Assembly: GCA_963735495.1 (NCBI GenBank)
Contig: CAVTLG010000002.1
Span: forward strand, 1,674,001 to 1,738,000
Origin: CAVTLG01 sp963735495
GTDB taxonomy: Bacteria > Chloroflexota > Ktedonobacteria > Ktedonobacterales > Ktedonobacteraceae
Direction: 5' to 3'
DNA length: 64,000 nucleotides
The notes beneath the pieces are model-generated. The model saw only the letters and a program-made list of their open reading frames with translations. It was not told the DNA's origin and did no database searches. The translations under genes and the position numbers were made by a program. Below are positions 24,750 to 33,647 of the stretch, in pieces. Positions within the stretch are counted from its first letter, which is position 1. Each line of letters begins with the position of its first letter.

Positions 24750-24830
24750 GTGGCTAAAATTTGGAATTCTGACAATCGTTGCTATACTGTGATACAGATC
24801 TTCACTTTTCATAATAAGAGAGGAAAAAAG

Positions 24831-26684
24831 ATGTCATCTGAACAAGTATTGGTACCAGGTGCTGTACCCCGATCTGAACCGATTTTTCCTGTTGATCAAG
24901 AGGGTCAGCCGCTGTATCTCAAGCCAAATATCAGCAGCCAGGCTATCGTCAGTAGTAGTACGTTTGTCAGTGTGAAGGACAATGGAGCGAAAGGGGATGG
25001 GCGTACCGATGATACCGTGGCGATACAGAACACCATTAATGGTTCACCTCAGGGCGCGACGATCTACTTTCCTCCGGGTACGTATATCATTTCTAGCACG
25101 ATCCAGCTCCAGCACAGTCAGACCTACCTGGGCAGTAACGACAGTTATTATGGGGCAATACTGAAACAGGCGAATAATGCCAATCTGGTGGCTCTGGTGG
25201 CTGTCACTGAATTTATGACCAATGCCAACTACTCAAGTGATCCCATCCATGTTGAGAAGCTGTACTTTGATGGCAATAGCAGCAATAATACAAATCCGCC
25301 AGCGAATGGCGGACACGGCATTATTTTTATGTCTTCTGACTCCATTATCAGAGAATGCTGGTTTGTGAACATCCCGCGCACGGCGATTGTCTTCTCTGAT
25401 GTGAACCTGGCTGGAACTGTCATTATCAACTCTTCAATTGAAAATCACGTGCTCGATTGTAAAGTGAACGTGACGGGTCAGTACGGCATCTGGGTACGCG
25501 ATCAGGGCGAAGGAACCTGTACCGATGGCTATATTCGTGATTGCGTCATTAATACGACGGCGAGTACCAGTATTTTTCTTGAGCGAGGCGCAGGCTGGTT
25601 TCTTTCTGGCAATCATGTGTATGACTGTGTAAAGTCTGGCATTGTCGTCAATAACGCCTGGGCTACCAGTATCGTCGCCAACGAAATAGACGGCTACGGT
25701 ACCGATCCTACGGTGGCTGTTAATTACTACACTGGCATTGGGGTAACGTGTATTGGTCCTCGTCCTACCATTATTGAAGGCAATATTATCGTGAGTGGCG
25801 AGTCCAATCCAAATACGATCTATCAGCACCTTTCTATCAATGGGGGAGCGTCGACCGACGCGCGCTGTATCGTCACCGGCAATGACATCCTGGGGGGATA
25901 TGTCAAGACAACCAGTTCAACGCCGATTACGACGGCGGCATCAGCGACTATTGTGGTCGGGAGCGTGACGAATATGTATGTTGGACAACTCCTGACCATT
26001 GATGCGGGGAGTGCTCAGCAGGAAAATGTGACGGTGACTGCTATCAAACAGTCGGCTGTTGCGGGTGGTAATACGCTGACTGCCAGTTTTAGCAAGCCAC
26101 ATAGTGGTACTTATACCATCACGAGCAGTAAACCTGCCGCAAACTCGCTCGGTATTATTATACAATCGTTTGGTACGCAAAAAACCAGTGGGCAGCCGTT
26201 TTATGCGCAACTGGCGCTCAACAGGACCGATGGCGTTGGACAAGAATATTTCTGTGATCGGGCTGCTACGACCGTTCTGGCACCCAGCCATATGCTTGGC
26301 GATGTACAAAGCGATGGTAATCTCAGGTTTGCCGGACACATCGTCTGTAATGGTGCTAACGCCAGTGTGTCTGTCGGTGCCAATAATGGGACGAATGCTC
26401 CTGCTCCCACTATCAGTGGCAACGACGCACGGGGTACTGTCAGCTTTGGCTGTGGCGCAAATGCGGCGGCTGGATTGCAAGTGAACGTCCAATATGCTGC
26501 TGCTTATGACCACTATCCGGCAGTGGCTATCACGCCTGTTAACGCGGCAACTGCGCAGGCAGGGAATATCTGGTATGTCAGCCACATCTCCACGGGTGGC
26601 TTTAGCATTGCTGCGACTGTAGCTCTGGCCAATACCGCACAGGCGGCTAATGCTTACAGTTTTAGCTATCAGGTTGTTGGGTGA
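24831..26684 (+). CDS. Right-handed beta-helix protein (pectate_lyase_3 / tail-spike-like)
   Basis: Protein of about 617 residues. Residues about 45-110 match the pectate_lyase_3 start seen in polygalacturonases and phage tail spikes (FVSVKDNGAKGDGRTDDTVA, then GATIYFPPGTYIIS). About 300 residues of beta-helix coils follow (NSSIENHVLDCKV, IRDCVINTT, LSGNHVYDC). The C-terminal part changes to a Thr/Ala/Asn-rich region and a final compact domain (AVAITPVNAATAQAGNIWYV) like phage fibre tips. No signal peptide is visible at the N-terminus (MSSEQVLVPGAV), unusual for a carbohydrate-acting enzyme. ATG 24831 follows AGAGAGGAAA. It could be a polysaccharide depolymerase or a surface/tail adhesin; catalytic residues cannot be assigned. 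Confidence 0.78.
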   Translation: MSSEQVLVPGAVPRSEPIFPVDQEGQPLYLKPNISSQAIVSSSTFVSVKDNGAKGDGRTDDTVAIQNTINGSPQGATIYFPPGTYIISSTIQLQHSQTYLGSNDSYYGAILKQANNANLVALVAVTEFMTNANYSSDPIHVEKLYFDGNSSNNTNPPANGGHGIIFMSSDSIIRECWFVNIPRTAIVFSDVNLAGTVIINSSIENHVLDCKVNVTGQYGIWVRDQGEGTCTDGYIRDCVINTTASTSIFLERGAGWFLSGNHVYDCVKSGIVVNNAWATSIVANEIDGYGTDPTVAVNYYTGIGVTCIGPRPTIIEGNIIVSGESNPNTIYQHLSINGGASTDARCIVTGNDILGGYVKTTSSTPITTAASATIVVGSVTNMYVGQLLTIDAGSAQQENVTVTAIKQSAVAGGNTLTASFSKPHSGTYTITSSKPAANSLGIIIQSFGTQKTSGQPFYAQLALNRTDGVGQEYFCDRAATTVLAPSHMLGDVQSDGNLRFAGHIVCNGANASVSVGANNGTNAPAPTISGNDARGTVSFGCGANAAAGLQVNVQYAAAYDHYPAVAITPVNAATAQAGNIWYVSHISTGGFSIAATVALANTAQAANAYSFSYQVVG

Positions 26685-26692
26685 CTCCTCAG

Positions 26693-26915
26693 GTTGGCTG
26701 GCAGGGGGGACCGCGTAGGGACCATCCCTGGCGGTTGTCCGGGATGGGTGCAAGATGGGATGGGCCGTCATAAGGGTCAATACCTTTCGCTTCAGCCAGA
26801 AAATGGGCCGCCGCCAGGGACGCCAAAGACCTTTTTTTCTCTTTCCACCAGAGCTGACGGATCACGAAAAAGGTCTTGGCTCGGCCCCTACGCGAGTTTC
26901 CACGGTTTCCCAAAA
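26693..26915. repeat. Interspersed composite repeat
   Basis: The block 26826-26908 (AGACCTTTTTTTCTC ... AAAAAGGTCTTGGCTCGGCC, then CCTACGCG) is shared with 44571-44645. The arms GACCTTTTT and AAAAAGGTC are complementary and can form a hairpin. The preceding GCGGTTGTCCGGGATGGG also resembles the 44.5 kb copy. No coding sequence is supported here, and the remaining bases to 27121 hold only the promoter of the next gene. Confidence 0.72.
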
Positions 26916-27121
26916 CAGTGCCTCATCTGAGTTAGTTACGTTGTTGGTTAGTTTTCAATCCCTTCAGGTCGCCCGTGAAAGGATATGAACGTATAAGAGG
27001 TCAAGCGAAGATATGTCAACAGAGATGAGCGGCTTTCTCGGATATTGCGTAGTTGTTCCTGTTCGTGTATGCTGGCTACATCGTTCATCCGAGACTAGCA
27101 TTACCTCTGGAGTAGCGCAAT

Positions 27122-28264
27122 TTGGGTACACTATTATTCCTATGCTTACGTATTATTGCGTTTGTGCTTGGTGCTATGATTGTGAGTGGCACCTTTATCT
27201 CTGCATTGCGGACCTTCGTTTTGCCGCGTAGCGCGCCCGATATCATCAACCGCAACGTCTTTATCGGGGTACGTCGCTGTTTTGAATTGCGTAGCCGGCC
27301 ATTGCAGTCTTTTGCGCAGCGGGATCGGGCGATGGAACTGTACGCTCCTGTTTGTCTGATTGCGCTGCTGACAACATGGCTGGTCTGTATACAGCTTGGT
27401 TACATGTGTATGTACTGGGCGCTCAATACGACGTCCTGGTACGCAGCTTTCAAGGTGAGTGGTTCGTCCTTGTTGACGCTGGGTTTTTCGCTCGTCGATA
27501 ACTTTCCCACCACCGTCTTGACCTTTTCGGAGGCGACCATTGGCTTGATACTGGTTGCATTGTTGATTGCCTATCTACCCACCATCTATGCAGCGTTTGC
27601 GCGCCGTGAGGAGGCCGTGACTATGCTTGAGGTGCGTGCTGGAGCTCCACCTTCGGCGGTAGAGATGATCATACGCTATCATCGTCTGAGACGCCTGGAG
27701 CAGCTCGGGGAGATATGGACGGCCTGGGAGGTCTGGTTCGTCGATATTGAGGAAAGTCATACCTCGTTAGCTGCGCTTTCTTTCTTTCGTTCACCGCAGC
27801 CGCATCGTTCCTGGGTGACGGCGGCGGGCACTGTGTTAGATACGGCTGCGTTGACGCTCTCAGCGGTGGATACTCCACATGATACTCAGGCGGACCTCTG
27901 TATTCGGGCTGGTTATCTTGCTCTGCGCTATATCTGTGATTTCTTTCGTATCACTTATGATGCCAATCCAGCTCCAACGGACCCCACAAGCATTACGCAC
28001 GCGGAGTTTACGGCGGCGCTCGATGTCTTAGCTCAAGCCGGTGTGCCGTTGAAGCCTGATCGTGAGCAAGCGTGGAGGGATTATAATGGCTGGCGTGTCA
28101 ATTATGATGCTGTATTGCTCAACCTGGCCGAGCTGACGGTGGCACCTTATGCTCCCTGGTCATCTGATCGCCAATTACAGCATGCGCCACGCACGGTGTT
28201 GCGCTGGCGGAGAGGACGCAGACCCCCAAAGATACGCGAGTGGCTGCCGCCTGCTCAACCATGA
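27122..28264 (+). CDS. Multi-helix membrane protein, possible ion-channel-like
   Basis: Unrecognised 380-residue protein. The N-terminal 160 residues have about four hydrophobic helices (FLCLRIIAFVLGAMIVSGTF; PVCLIALLTTWLVCIQLGYM; GLILVALLIAYLPTIYAAF). Between the last two is SGSSLLTLGFSLVDNFPT, which recalls the pore-loop plus following helix of two-TM ion channels but lacks a TxGYG filter. The C-terminal 200 residues are soluble and helical (RRLEQLGEIWTAWEVWFVDI). Translation probably begins at TTG 27122, with CTGGAG upstream. A channel-like fold is a suggestion only. Confidence 0.7.
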   Translation: MGTLLFLCLRIIAFVLGAMIVSGTFISALRTFVLPRSAPDIINRNVFIGVRRCFELRSRPLQSFAQRDRAMELYAPVCLIALLTTWLVCIQLGYMCMYWALNTTSWYAAFKVSGSSLLTLGFSLVDNFPTTVLTFSEATIGLILVALLIAYLPTIYAAFARREEAVTMLEVRAGAPPSAVEMIIRYHRLRRLEQLGEIWTAWEVWFVDIEESHTSLAALSFFRSPQPHRSWVTAAGTVLDTAALTLSAVDTPHDTQADLCIRAGYLALRYICDFFRITYDANPAPTDPTSITHAEFTAALDVLAQAGVPLKPDREQAWRDYNGWRVNYDAVLLNLAELTVAPYAPWSSDRQLQHAPRTVLRWRRGRRPPKIREWLPPAQP

Positions 28265-28366
28265 CTTTTATGGGCCGTTATGCTGTCAATTTGTGCAATA
28301 CTTTTAGCGCGGTATCTCTGCGCAAATATGTGGTCTCAATTTGTATGCATATTAGAGATAGTGTAT

Positions 28367-28975
28367 TCAGGCTTCTTCCTGTTGGTAGTATGGGTCTTTC
28401 CGTGATGCCGTCGACGTGCCCCATAATCCCAGCAACCCATCGAGAAGTGCCCGAATCACAAAGAGCAGGATCAGTAGAAGGATACCATGGAGCAGCCCGC
28501 TGGTTGAGGTAAATCCAGATCCGCTGAGTGGCTCTGGGTAGTGAGGGATATACGGTACAAGCTTCCCACCAACGTAGCTGATAGCGCTGATGAGCAGTCC
28601 TGTATAGAGGCCCAGCACACGCCGTATGGCAATTCTACCTACGACGTATCCTGCGGCAAAGCTGATGAGAAACTCTATAATGTAGGATGAGACCCATAAC
28701 CAAAAAATAGTTACTGCTATCCCGTACGGCATTTTATCTCCGAGCCGCGTTGCTTCTTGATAGGTTTCTGCATAGAGGAATGTCAGTGCGACTGGTATGC
28801 ATACAGCCAGCAGACCACCTACTGCACCTGCGCTGAACACAGAGCGTAAGTCGTCTCGCGAGAGTGCCAACGCTGAGCGTCTCTCTCTCTGCGGCAATTC
28901 CTCCGCGACGAGTTCTTCATCAGGGTGATGCTGATGAACATTATTGTATGGCCGTTGTTTCTCCGAGTTTCGCAT
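28367..28975 (-). CDS. Four-helix membrane protein of unknown function
   Basis: Unrecognised 202-residue protein. A charged cytoplasmic lead (1-43, HQHHPDEELVAEELPQRERR) precedes hydrophobic segments SAGAVGGLLAVCIPVALTFL, YGIAVTIFWLWVSSYIIEFL, GLYTGLLISAISYVGG and LLHGILLLILLFVIRALLDG. The tail DPYYQQEEA is polar. ATG 28975 has GAGGA upstream. It sits leftward, about 125 bases after the signal-peptidase-like gene, and may share its transcript. Confidence 0.72.
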   Translation of the reverse strand: MRNSEKQRPYNNVHQHHPDEELVAEELPQRERRSALALSRDDLRSVFSAGAVGGLLAVCIPVALTFLYAETYQEATRLGDKMPYGIAVTIFWLWVSSYIIEFLISFAAGYVVGRIAIRRVLGLYTGLLISAISYVGGKLVPYIPHYPEPLSGSGFTSTSGLLHGILLLILLFVIRALLDGLLGLWGTSTASRKDPYYQQEEA

Positions 28976-29099
28976 GATACCGTGTCCTCAAATGTGGATC
29001 GTCAATAAAAGCAACTTGTAGTCTCCCACGCCTCCTCTTTGCACGAGGCCAAGTATATATGAATGCGCTGAAAAGGTCAACGCATGTTGCAACAAGGTC

Positions 29100-29645
29100 T
29101 CAGTCCGTTTTGATTTGTTGATAAACCGACGAGAACGTATTAATAAATTGCATGTTTGGCAGTGGCCAGAAAACCATGACGGCTTTGCCGATAATATAAC
29201 TTCTGGGTACTGCCCCCCACGAGCGCGAATCATCTGTCGATGTCCGGTTATCGCTCATGACAAAATATTGGTTCGGCGGTACGGTGAACTTGATGGCCTG
29301 TGGATTATAGGGTGCCGAGATATATGGCTCATTCAGTGTGAGTCCGTTCACCTGGATATGGGTACTATCCATGGTAATCGTGTCGCCTGGGAGGCCGATG
29401 ATGCGCTTGATATAATCCTTGGTTGTGTCAAGGGGATAATGGAAGACGATGACGTCGCCACGTTGCGGTGCCTGCATGCGGTACGCTACTTTGTTTACCA
29501 GCACAAATTCGTTGACTTTTAACCCCGGCTGCATGGCAATGCCATTTACATAATAGCTTTGTATTGTAAAGCGAAGCGCAATGAAGATAACCAGCGTTAT
29601 CGCTACTATCTCAACAATATCACGTACTAAGTGTGAACGTTTCAA
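29100..29645 (-). CDS. lepB: Signal peptidase I homologue lacking the catalytic serine
   Basis: S26 signal peptidase fold of 181 residues. One N-terminal membrane helix (about 8-26, VEIVAITLVIFIALRF) is followed by box B, VNGIAMQPGLKVNE, where active enzymes have SMxPTL: Ala37 (codon GCC) replaces the catalytic Ser. The general-base Lys80 is kept in KDYIKRIIGLPGD (box D), as are box C RGDVIVFHY and box E SDNRTSTDDSRSWG. Apart from the Ser-to-Ala change and Gly for Thr after Pro, nothing looks decayed. It is therefore probably proteolytically inactive, or acts as a regulatory or substrate-binding partner of another signal peptidase. Start is TTG 29645 after GCGAGG. The gene name is by homology only. 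Confidence 0.9.
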   Translation of the reverse strand: MKRSHLVRDIVEIVAITLVIFIALRFTIQSYYVNGIAMQPGLKVNEFVLVNKVAYRMQAPQRGDVIVFHYPLDTTKDYIKRIIGLPGDTITMDSTHIQVNGLTLNEPYISAPYNPQAIKFTVPPNQYFVMSDNRTSTDDSRSWGAVPRSYIIGKAVMVFWPLPNMQFINTFSSVYQQIKTD

Positions 29646-30193
29646 CTCAAAACCTCGCTTATTTACTTGATTGCTTGGGCGTGTCTATAGCAGCTTGCCG
29701 CTCAAGGTAAATGTTTGGTGTCTCCCGTTTCTACATATGCTGGTTGAAGCTGAACTGCTATGATACATCCGCATTTCTATCTGGGAACATTATAGCTGAT
29801 CGGTACAGACGCTTTCACACTTTCATGGCCAAATGGGTATTAAGGGTATGCCATCTATGCTGGCTGTCCTTCTGTTGTATCTGCTGCGTGTATCATGCCT
29901 GCGACCTGCTAAAAGCTATGCATACCATCGGTCGTGATGGTTATCTCGACCACGATGTTTCTTCAGGAAACATCGTGCCGCGCCGGAGGAGTCTATAGCC
30001 CGAATAGGTCATAGCGAGGTTGAGAAACAGGCTTATATTTGTGTGGTAGAGCGTATAAAAAAAGCAAAAAGGCGATTCTAGTGATAAGGGATACCGGGTA
30101 TATACGTTAAACTCGGATAGATAGATGTTTTTTTCTGCGTAATATGTTGTGACAGTGTTAAACCATAACCATTAAAAACGTAGGGGATATGCT
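29646..30193. other. Intergenic spacer containing a 27-base palindrome
   Basis: No gene is supported; a 95-codon open frame here has unusual Cys/Trp/Tyr content and no good ribosome site. At 29951-29977, perfect 11-base arms CACGATGTTTC and GAAACATCGTG enclose TTCAG. No T tract follows, so it looks more like a protein-binding palindrome than a terminator. Confidence 0.45.
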
Positions 30194-30835
30194 ATGGTGA
30201 CAAATGAGAAGTCCCGTCGACTTACAAGCAAGCAATGGATGGCCATCGGCTTGCTGCTATGTGTGGTTGTAATGATGCTTTTCGTGGTCTGGCAGTTGAC
30301 TACTAATATGCAGAGGAAACTATCTACTGCTGACACAAACGCCATCAAGCAGGTGGTGCTGACCGCTTTTAATGCTTCGTCGGAGCTTGTTGTACTGCCT
30401 GGTGCTACGGCTAATCCTGAGCAGAAGCCGACCGCTACGCAAATTGAGACCGCCCGTACTCATGCACGCAACATATTTAACAGTATTTATGCCCCTACTT
30501 ATCAAGATGGTCAAACGACGGCGAGTATTGTTGATAGCACTATCGTCCATGAAGGTGATGGCTATGAACGAGCCTTGCAGGCAGGTGTGCGCGATATCGA
30601 TTGGCGTGACATTCATCTGGTCAATAGTAATACGGCATCGGTCACTATTGCTGCCACGGCCTGGTCCAGGCTAGTTTATTTTGATATGCAAGGCAAGAGT
30701 TCAACTTTCAATCCCGTGGAGGGGCGTGTTGAAATCTATACTTTGGCAAAAATCAATGGACATTGGCTGATTACCAATATCGTCATTGATGCTGCTGCCT
30801 CAAGCAAGTTGCCGGTCAATCAAATGAAGCAGTAA
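30194..30835 (+). CDS. Single-pass membrane protein, NTF2-like soluble domain
   Basis: Protein of 213 residues with one N-terminal membrane helix (QWMAIGLLLCVVVMMLFVVW, about 14-33) and an extracytoplasmic domain of about 170 residues. The pattern of a long helix (ADTNAIKQVVLTAFNA), then VSIVDST-like strands and the final strands VEGRVEIYTLAKINGHWLIT, resembles the SnoaL/NTF2-like fold in which the last strands carry W.I. Function unknown. It is the first gene rightward after a long spacer and has GTAGGGGAT upstream of ATG. No operon partner follows (the next gene converges). Confidence 0.7.
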   Translation: MVTNEKSRRLTSKQWMAIGLLLCVVVMMLFVVWQLTTNMQRKLSTADTNAIKQVVLTAFNASSELVVLPGATANPEQKPTATQIETARTHARNIFNSIYAPTYQDGQTTASIVDSTIVHEGDGYERALQAGVRDIDWRDIHLVNSNTASVTIAATAWSRLVYFDMQGKSSTFNPVEGRVEIYTLAKINGHWLITNIVIDAAASSKLPVNQMKQ

Positions 30836-30864
30836 TGGTAGTGCACTCTTAGGTGAGCAGCAGC

Positions 30865-32277
30865 TTATGATCCAGCTTGCCCGGGTTCACTAAGCAGCAA
30901 CTGATAGATGTCTGGTAAGCCATGCACATGTTGCCCCCAACCGCTTGCGTCAGTCACAACAATGCGTATACCCAGGCACTGCGCTAGCCAGAGCTGCAGG
31001 AAGAAGCGTTGTCGCTGCCAATGGCTCAGCTTAAAGGCTCCTGGTTGATAGAGGTGTACTATACCGATCACTTGCCCATGGTGTACACGGTGTCGCCAGA
31101 GCCAGGAAAGTGGTAGCGTCGGCCTATGCGTGCTGTAATGCATGCCCTGTGCTAGTTGTCCTTTGACGCGAAATGTTCCATCCTGCTGATCTGCGTGGAC
31201 CAGCAGGACCGCTGGCTGCTCTCGCATGACCGGAACATGATTCATGAGCTTGAGTTGCTGTTGCACGCGTCCCCATAACTGAGCCTGTGTCAGTGTCGCC
31301 TGTAGTTGCTCGTAGGTCGATTTCCGTGCCAGGGCCAATAGTGGACGACGCAGGAGTACAATGCTGGCGATCTCCCCCAATGTTGGGAGTACTGTGTGTA
31401 CGCTATGACGTAGCGAGCGCTGCATCAGTTCCTGGTACTGTTTGTGGTCGGCATACTGGTTGAGAATTTCAGAGCGTCCCTGCCAGTAGACGCGACCTAC
31501 CAGAAAGGCTCGTTCCAGGCGCGCCTGGGGCACGCGATGCGCTAAAACAACTCCTGGTTCATACCAGAGCGTGTAACCAGCCTGGCGTAAGCGTTGACAG
31601 AGTTCTGCTATTTCCAGATTTATCGGTGCGCCGAGTTGCTTGCTGAGGAAAGGGTAAAAGCCTCCCACGTGCCGCAATGCCTTTACTTTCACCGAGAAGT
31701 TGGTGTTGCTCAAGCTCATTGCTGCGGGGAGTGGCGTACGGTTTGTGAATGGTGCGAAATAGCCCAGGAGTTCCAGCAAATTATTGTTGAGCCAATAGGG
31801 GCGGGGCGCTTCCCAACATATTTCAACGCTACCTCCTATCGCATCTCCTCCACATGCTTCGTAAGCGACAAGCAGACGTTCCAGGAAATGTGGTTCAACA
31901 AACGTATCGTCATCAATGAATACAGCAATAGCCCCCGCTGCTACTTTTAAGGCGGTATTGCGCGCGTAAGCCAGGCCATTTTGAGGCTCCAACAAACAAT
32001 GGACGCGCCACTGTGACCTGCCCAGAATGGGACCTGCATGTACGTATGCTTCTACTGCGTTGAGCGTACCATCTGTAGAACCATTATCAACCACAAGCAC
32101 TTCGAACTGTTCGTATGACAATGTTTGTCTGCGCAGGCTGGCTATTGTCGCCAACACCAGCGTGTGACGATTGTAGGTACAGATAATGACACTGAAACGT
32201 AGCGTTTGTATGCCTGCTCCTGTGTCTTGTCTCTTCACGCCGACTTGCTTGTTGCGAAAAAGGTGAGGGCGTGGCAT
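30865..32277 (-). CDS. Family 2 glycosyltransferase with extra C-terminal domain
   Basis: Inverting glycosyltransferase of 470 residues. The GT-A core (about 27-260) shows SVIICTYNRHTLVLATIASL, VVDNGSTDGT, the DxD-type metal motif FIDDDTF and the acceptor-side segment LSNTNFSVKVKALRHVGGFY. After about residue 300 the chain leaves the GT2 fold. The last 130 residues (VPVMREQPAVLLVHADQQDG, GIVHLYQPGAFKLSHWQRQR) look like the first part of a GT4-type domain but stop at 30865. The start is two bases after the flippase stop, so the two genes are co-transcribed and likely co-operate in surface polysaccharide synthesis. The sugar donor is unknown. Confidence 0.86.
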   Translation of the reverse strand: MPRPHLFRNKQVGVKRQDTGAGIQTLRFSVIICTYNRHTLVLATIASLRRQTLSYEQFEVLVVDNGSTDGTLNAVEAYVHAGPILGRSQWRVHCLLEPQNGLAYARNTALKVAAGAIAVFIDDDTFVEPHFLERLLVAYEACGGDAIGGSVEICWEAPRPYWLNNNLLELLGYFAPFTNRTPLPAAMSLSNTNFSVKVKALRHVGGFYPFLSKQLGAPINLEIAELCQRLRQAGYTLWYEPGVVLAHRVPQARLERAFLVGRVYWQGRSEILNQYADHKQYQELMQRSLRHSVHTVLPTLGEIASIVLLRRPLLALARKSTYEQLQATLTQAQLWGRVQQQLKLMNHVPVMREQPAVLLVHADQQDGTFRVKGQLAQGMHYSTHRPTLPLSWLWRHRVHHGQVIGIVHLYQPGAFKLSHWQRQRFFLQLWLAQCLGIRIVVTDASGWGQHVHGLPDIYQLLLSEPGQAGS

Positions 32278-32279
32278 GT

Positions 32280-33602
32280 TTATCCATCCTTTGCACTGTC
32301 TGTTTCGTATCTGATGAGTAACTTTCTACAGAACAACATGGCGACCAGGGCACAGGCGCTTTGTGCCAGTGTGCTGGCTATTGCCGCTCCTACTATGCCC
32401 CACTGTGCGATAAGTGGTACTGTCAGCACGATTTTTAGCGCGGCTATGCCTGTATCCAGGTACTGCTGTGCTCTTTGGGGCGGTCTCTGCTGCAGGTGGG
32501 TCAGGCTGATTGTGGCTATACTGCCAAAGACCGCTGCTATGAGCATGATCCGTAATGGTTCGACAACGGGTAAGTAGGCTGTTCCCAGGCAGTAGCTGAT
32601 CATTTTGGGGCTGAATATGCTGAGCATGATGCAAATAATCACTGCCAGGAAGACGATGTAACAGGATGTTTTTACGAAGGTGTCATAGGCATTAAAATAG
32701 CGCGGCAGGTTGTGCACGCAAAGAGGCAAGACCCAGTGGGTAAATAATGCCGGCGTCAGATTCATGATTCCTATGTTGATTAACGCGCCGATAGCGTAAA
32801 AGCTAAGATCGGCTGGATTATGCCAACAAGCCAGTAATAACAATTCGCCGGGCTGCCAGATGATAGCGTCGAGTGTGAACGACAACCAACTGCGTGCCAG
32901 GTTCTGCTCTAACATCTCCTGCAAAAAAATTCCTGGTCGCAGTGCGTTTTCTAAGGGTAACAGGCGTATGATACAGATGACTGCCAGGATCAATGTAAAC
33001 GTGCTCGCCAGCGCGCACGCGAGCAGAAACGCTTCGATATGTGTTCCGGCGATAAGGGCTGCCACGATCACCAGTAGCAATGTCAGGAAGGTGCTGAAGA
33101 GGTGCAGCCCGACTAACAGGTCGGCCCGCCGCTGGCTGCGCAAGGTCGTGCCCGCTACGCTGCTCAGCAGGAGCGGCAGCATCGAGAGACCGGCTAGTAA
33201 CAGTAGGGACGGGCTGAAGGTATGAAACAGGTGCGCGAGTGGGACTGCCAGTAGCAGATAGAGCAGGCTATAGAGCAGGATACTACGATGTTGACGATAC
33301 CATAAGAAATAAAAAATGCCAGCGACCAGTCGTGGTGATTGGCGGCTCTGGATCACGGCGAGTTGGCGGCTCGTGGGGATTGATATTCCCGTGCCGATAA
33401 GGGGTGTGGCTACGCTGGCTAACCAGCGCACAAATAGATAGCTGCCAAATGTCCATGGTCCCAATGTCCGTGCGATGAGCACATAGATACTGGTATCAAT
33501 CAGGAAGGAGCAGCAGATGGACCCTCTTTGCCACATGCGCACTCTTGCCGTGCTGTTCATACTTTGTGGCCTGAAAACTCCATGTGTTTGTGATATATAC
33601 AT
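32280..33602 (-). CDS. Polysaccharide flippase (MOP/Wzx-like)
   Basis: Integral membrane protein of 440 residues with about 12 hydrophobic helices, matching the MATE/MOP superfamily of lipid-linked oligosaccharide exporters. It starts ICCSFLIDTSIYVLIARTLG, the typical first helix followed by GPWTFGSYLF, and contains LSMLPLLLSSVAGTTLRSQ and WGIVGAAIASTLAQ. It would move undecaprenyl-linked glycans across the membrane. It is upstream of, and coupled to, the GT2 gene. GGGGAGGGG precedes the ATG at 33602. No polymerase or ligase accompanies the pair, so the rest of the pathway must lie elsewhere. Confidence 0.83.
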   Translation of the reverse strand: MYISQTHGVFRPQSMNSTARVRMWQRGSICCSFLIDTSIYVLIARTLGPWTFGSYLFVRWLASVATPLIGTGISIPTSRQLAVIQSRQSPRLVAGIFYFLWYRQHRSILLYSLLYLLLAVPLAHLFHTFSPSLLLLAGLSMLPLLLSSVAGTTLRSQRRADLLVGLHLFSTFLTLLLVIVAALIAGTHIEAFLLACALASTFTLILAVICIIRLLPLENALRPGIFLQEMLEQNLARSWLSFTLDAIIWQPGELLLLACWHNPADLSFYAIGALINIGIMNLTPALFTHWVLPLCVHNLPRYFNAYDTFVKTSCYIVFLAVIICIMLSIFSPKMISYCLGTAYLPVVEPLRIMLIAAVFGSIATISLTHLQQRPPQRAQQYLDTGIAALKIVLTVPLIAQWGIVGAAIASTLAQSACALVAMLFCRKLLIRYETDSAKDG

Positions 33603-33647
33603 ATGCCCCTCCCCGTCTGTCTGCCCTGTTTCGCCCTGCGTGCCCTC

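Noticed and set aside
29951..29977. parS centromere site
   Set aside because: The spacing between half-sites is one base too long and no parAB genes are nearby; kept only as an unassigned palindrome.
29711..29998. 95-codon open frame in the spacer
   Set aside because: Very high Cys/Trp/Tyr content, ribosome site too close, and overlap with the palindrome; looks non-coding.
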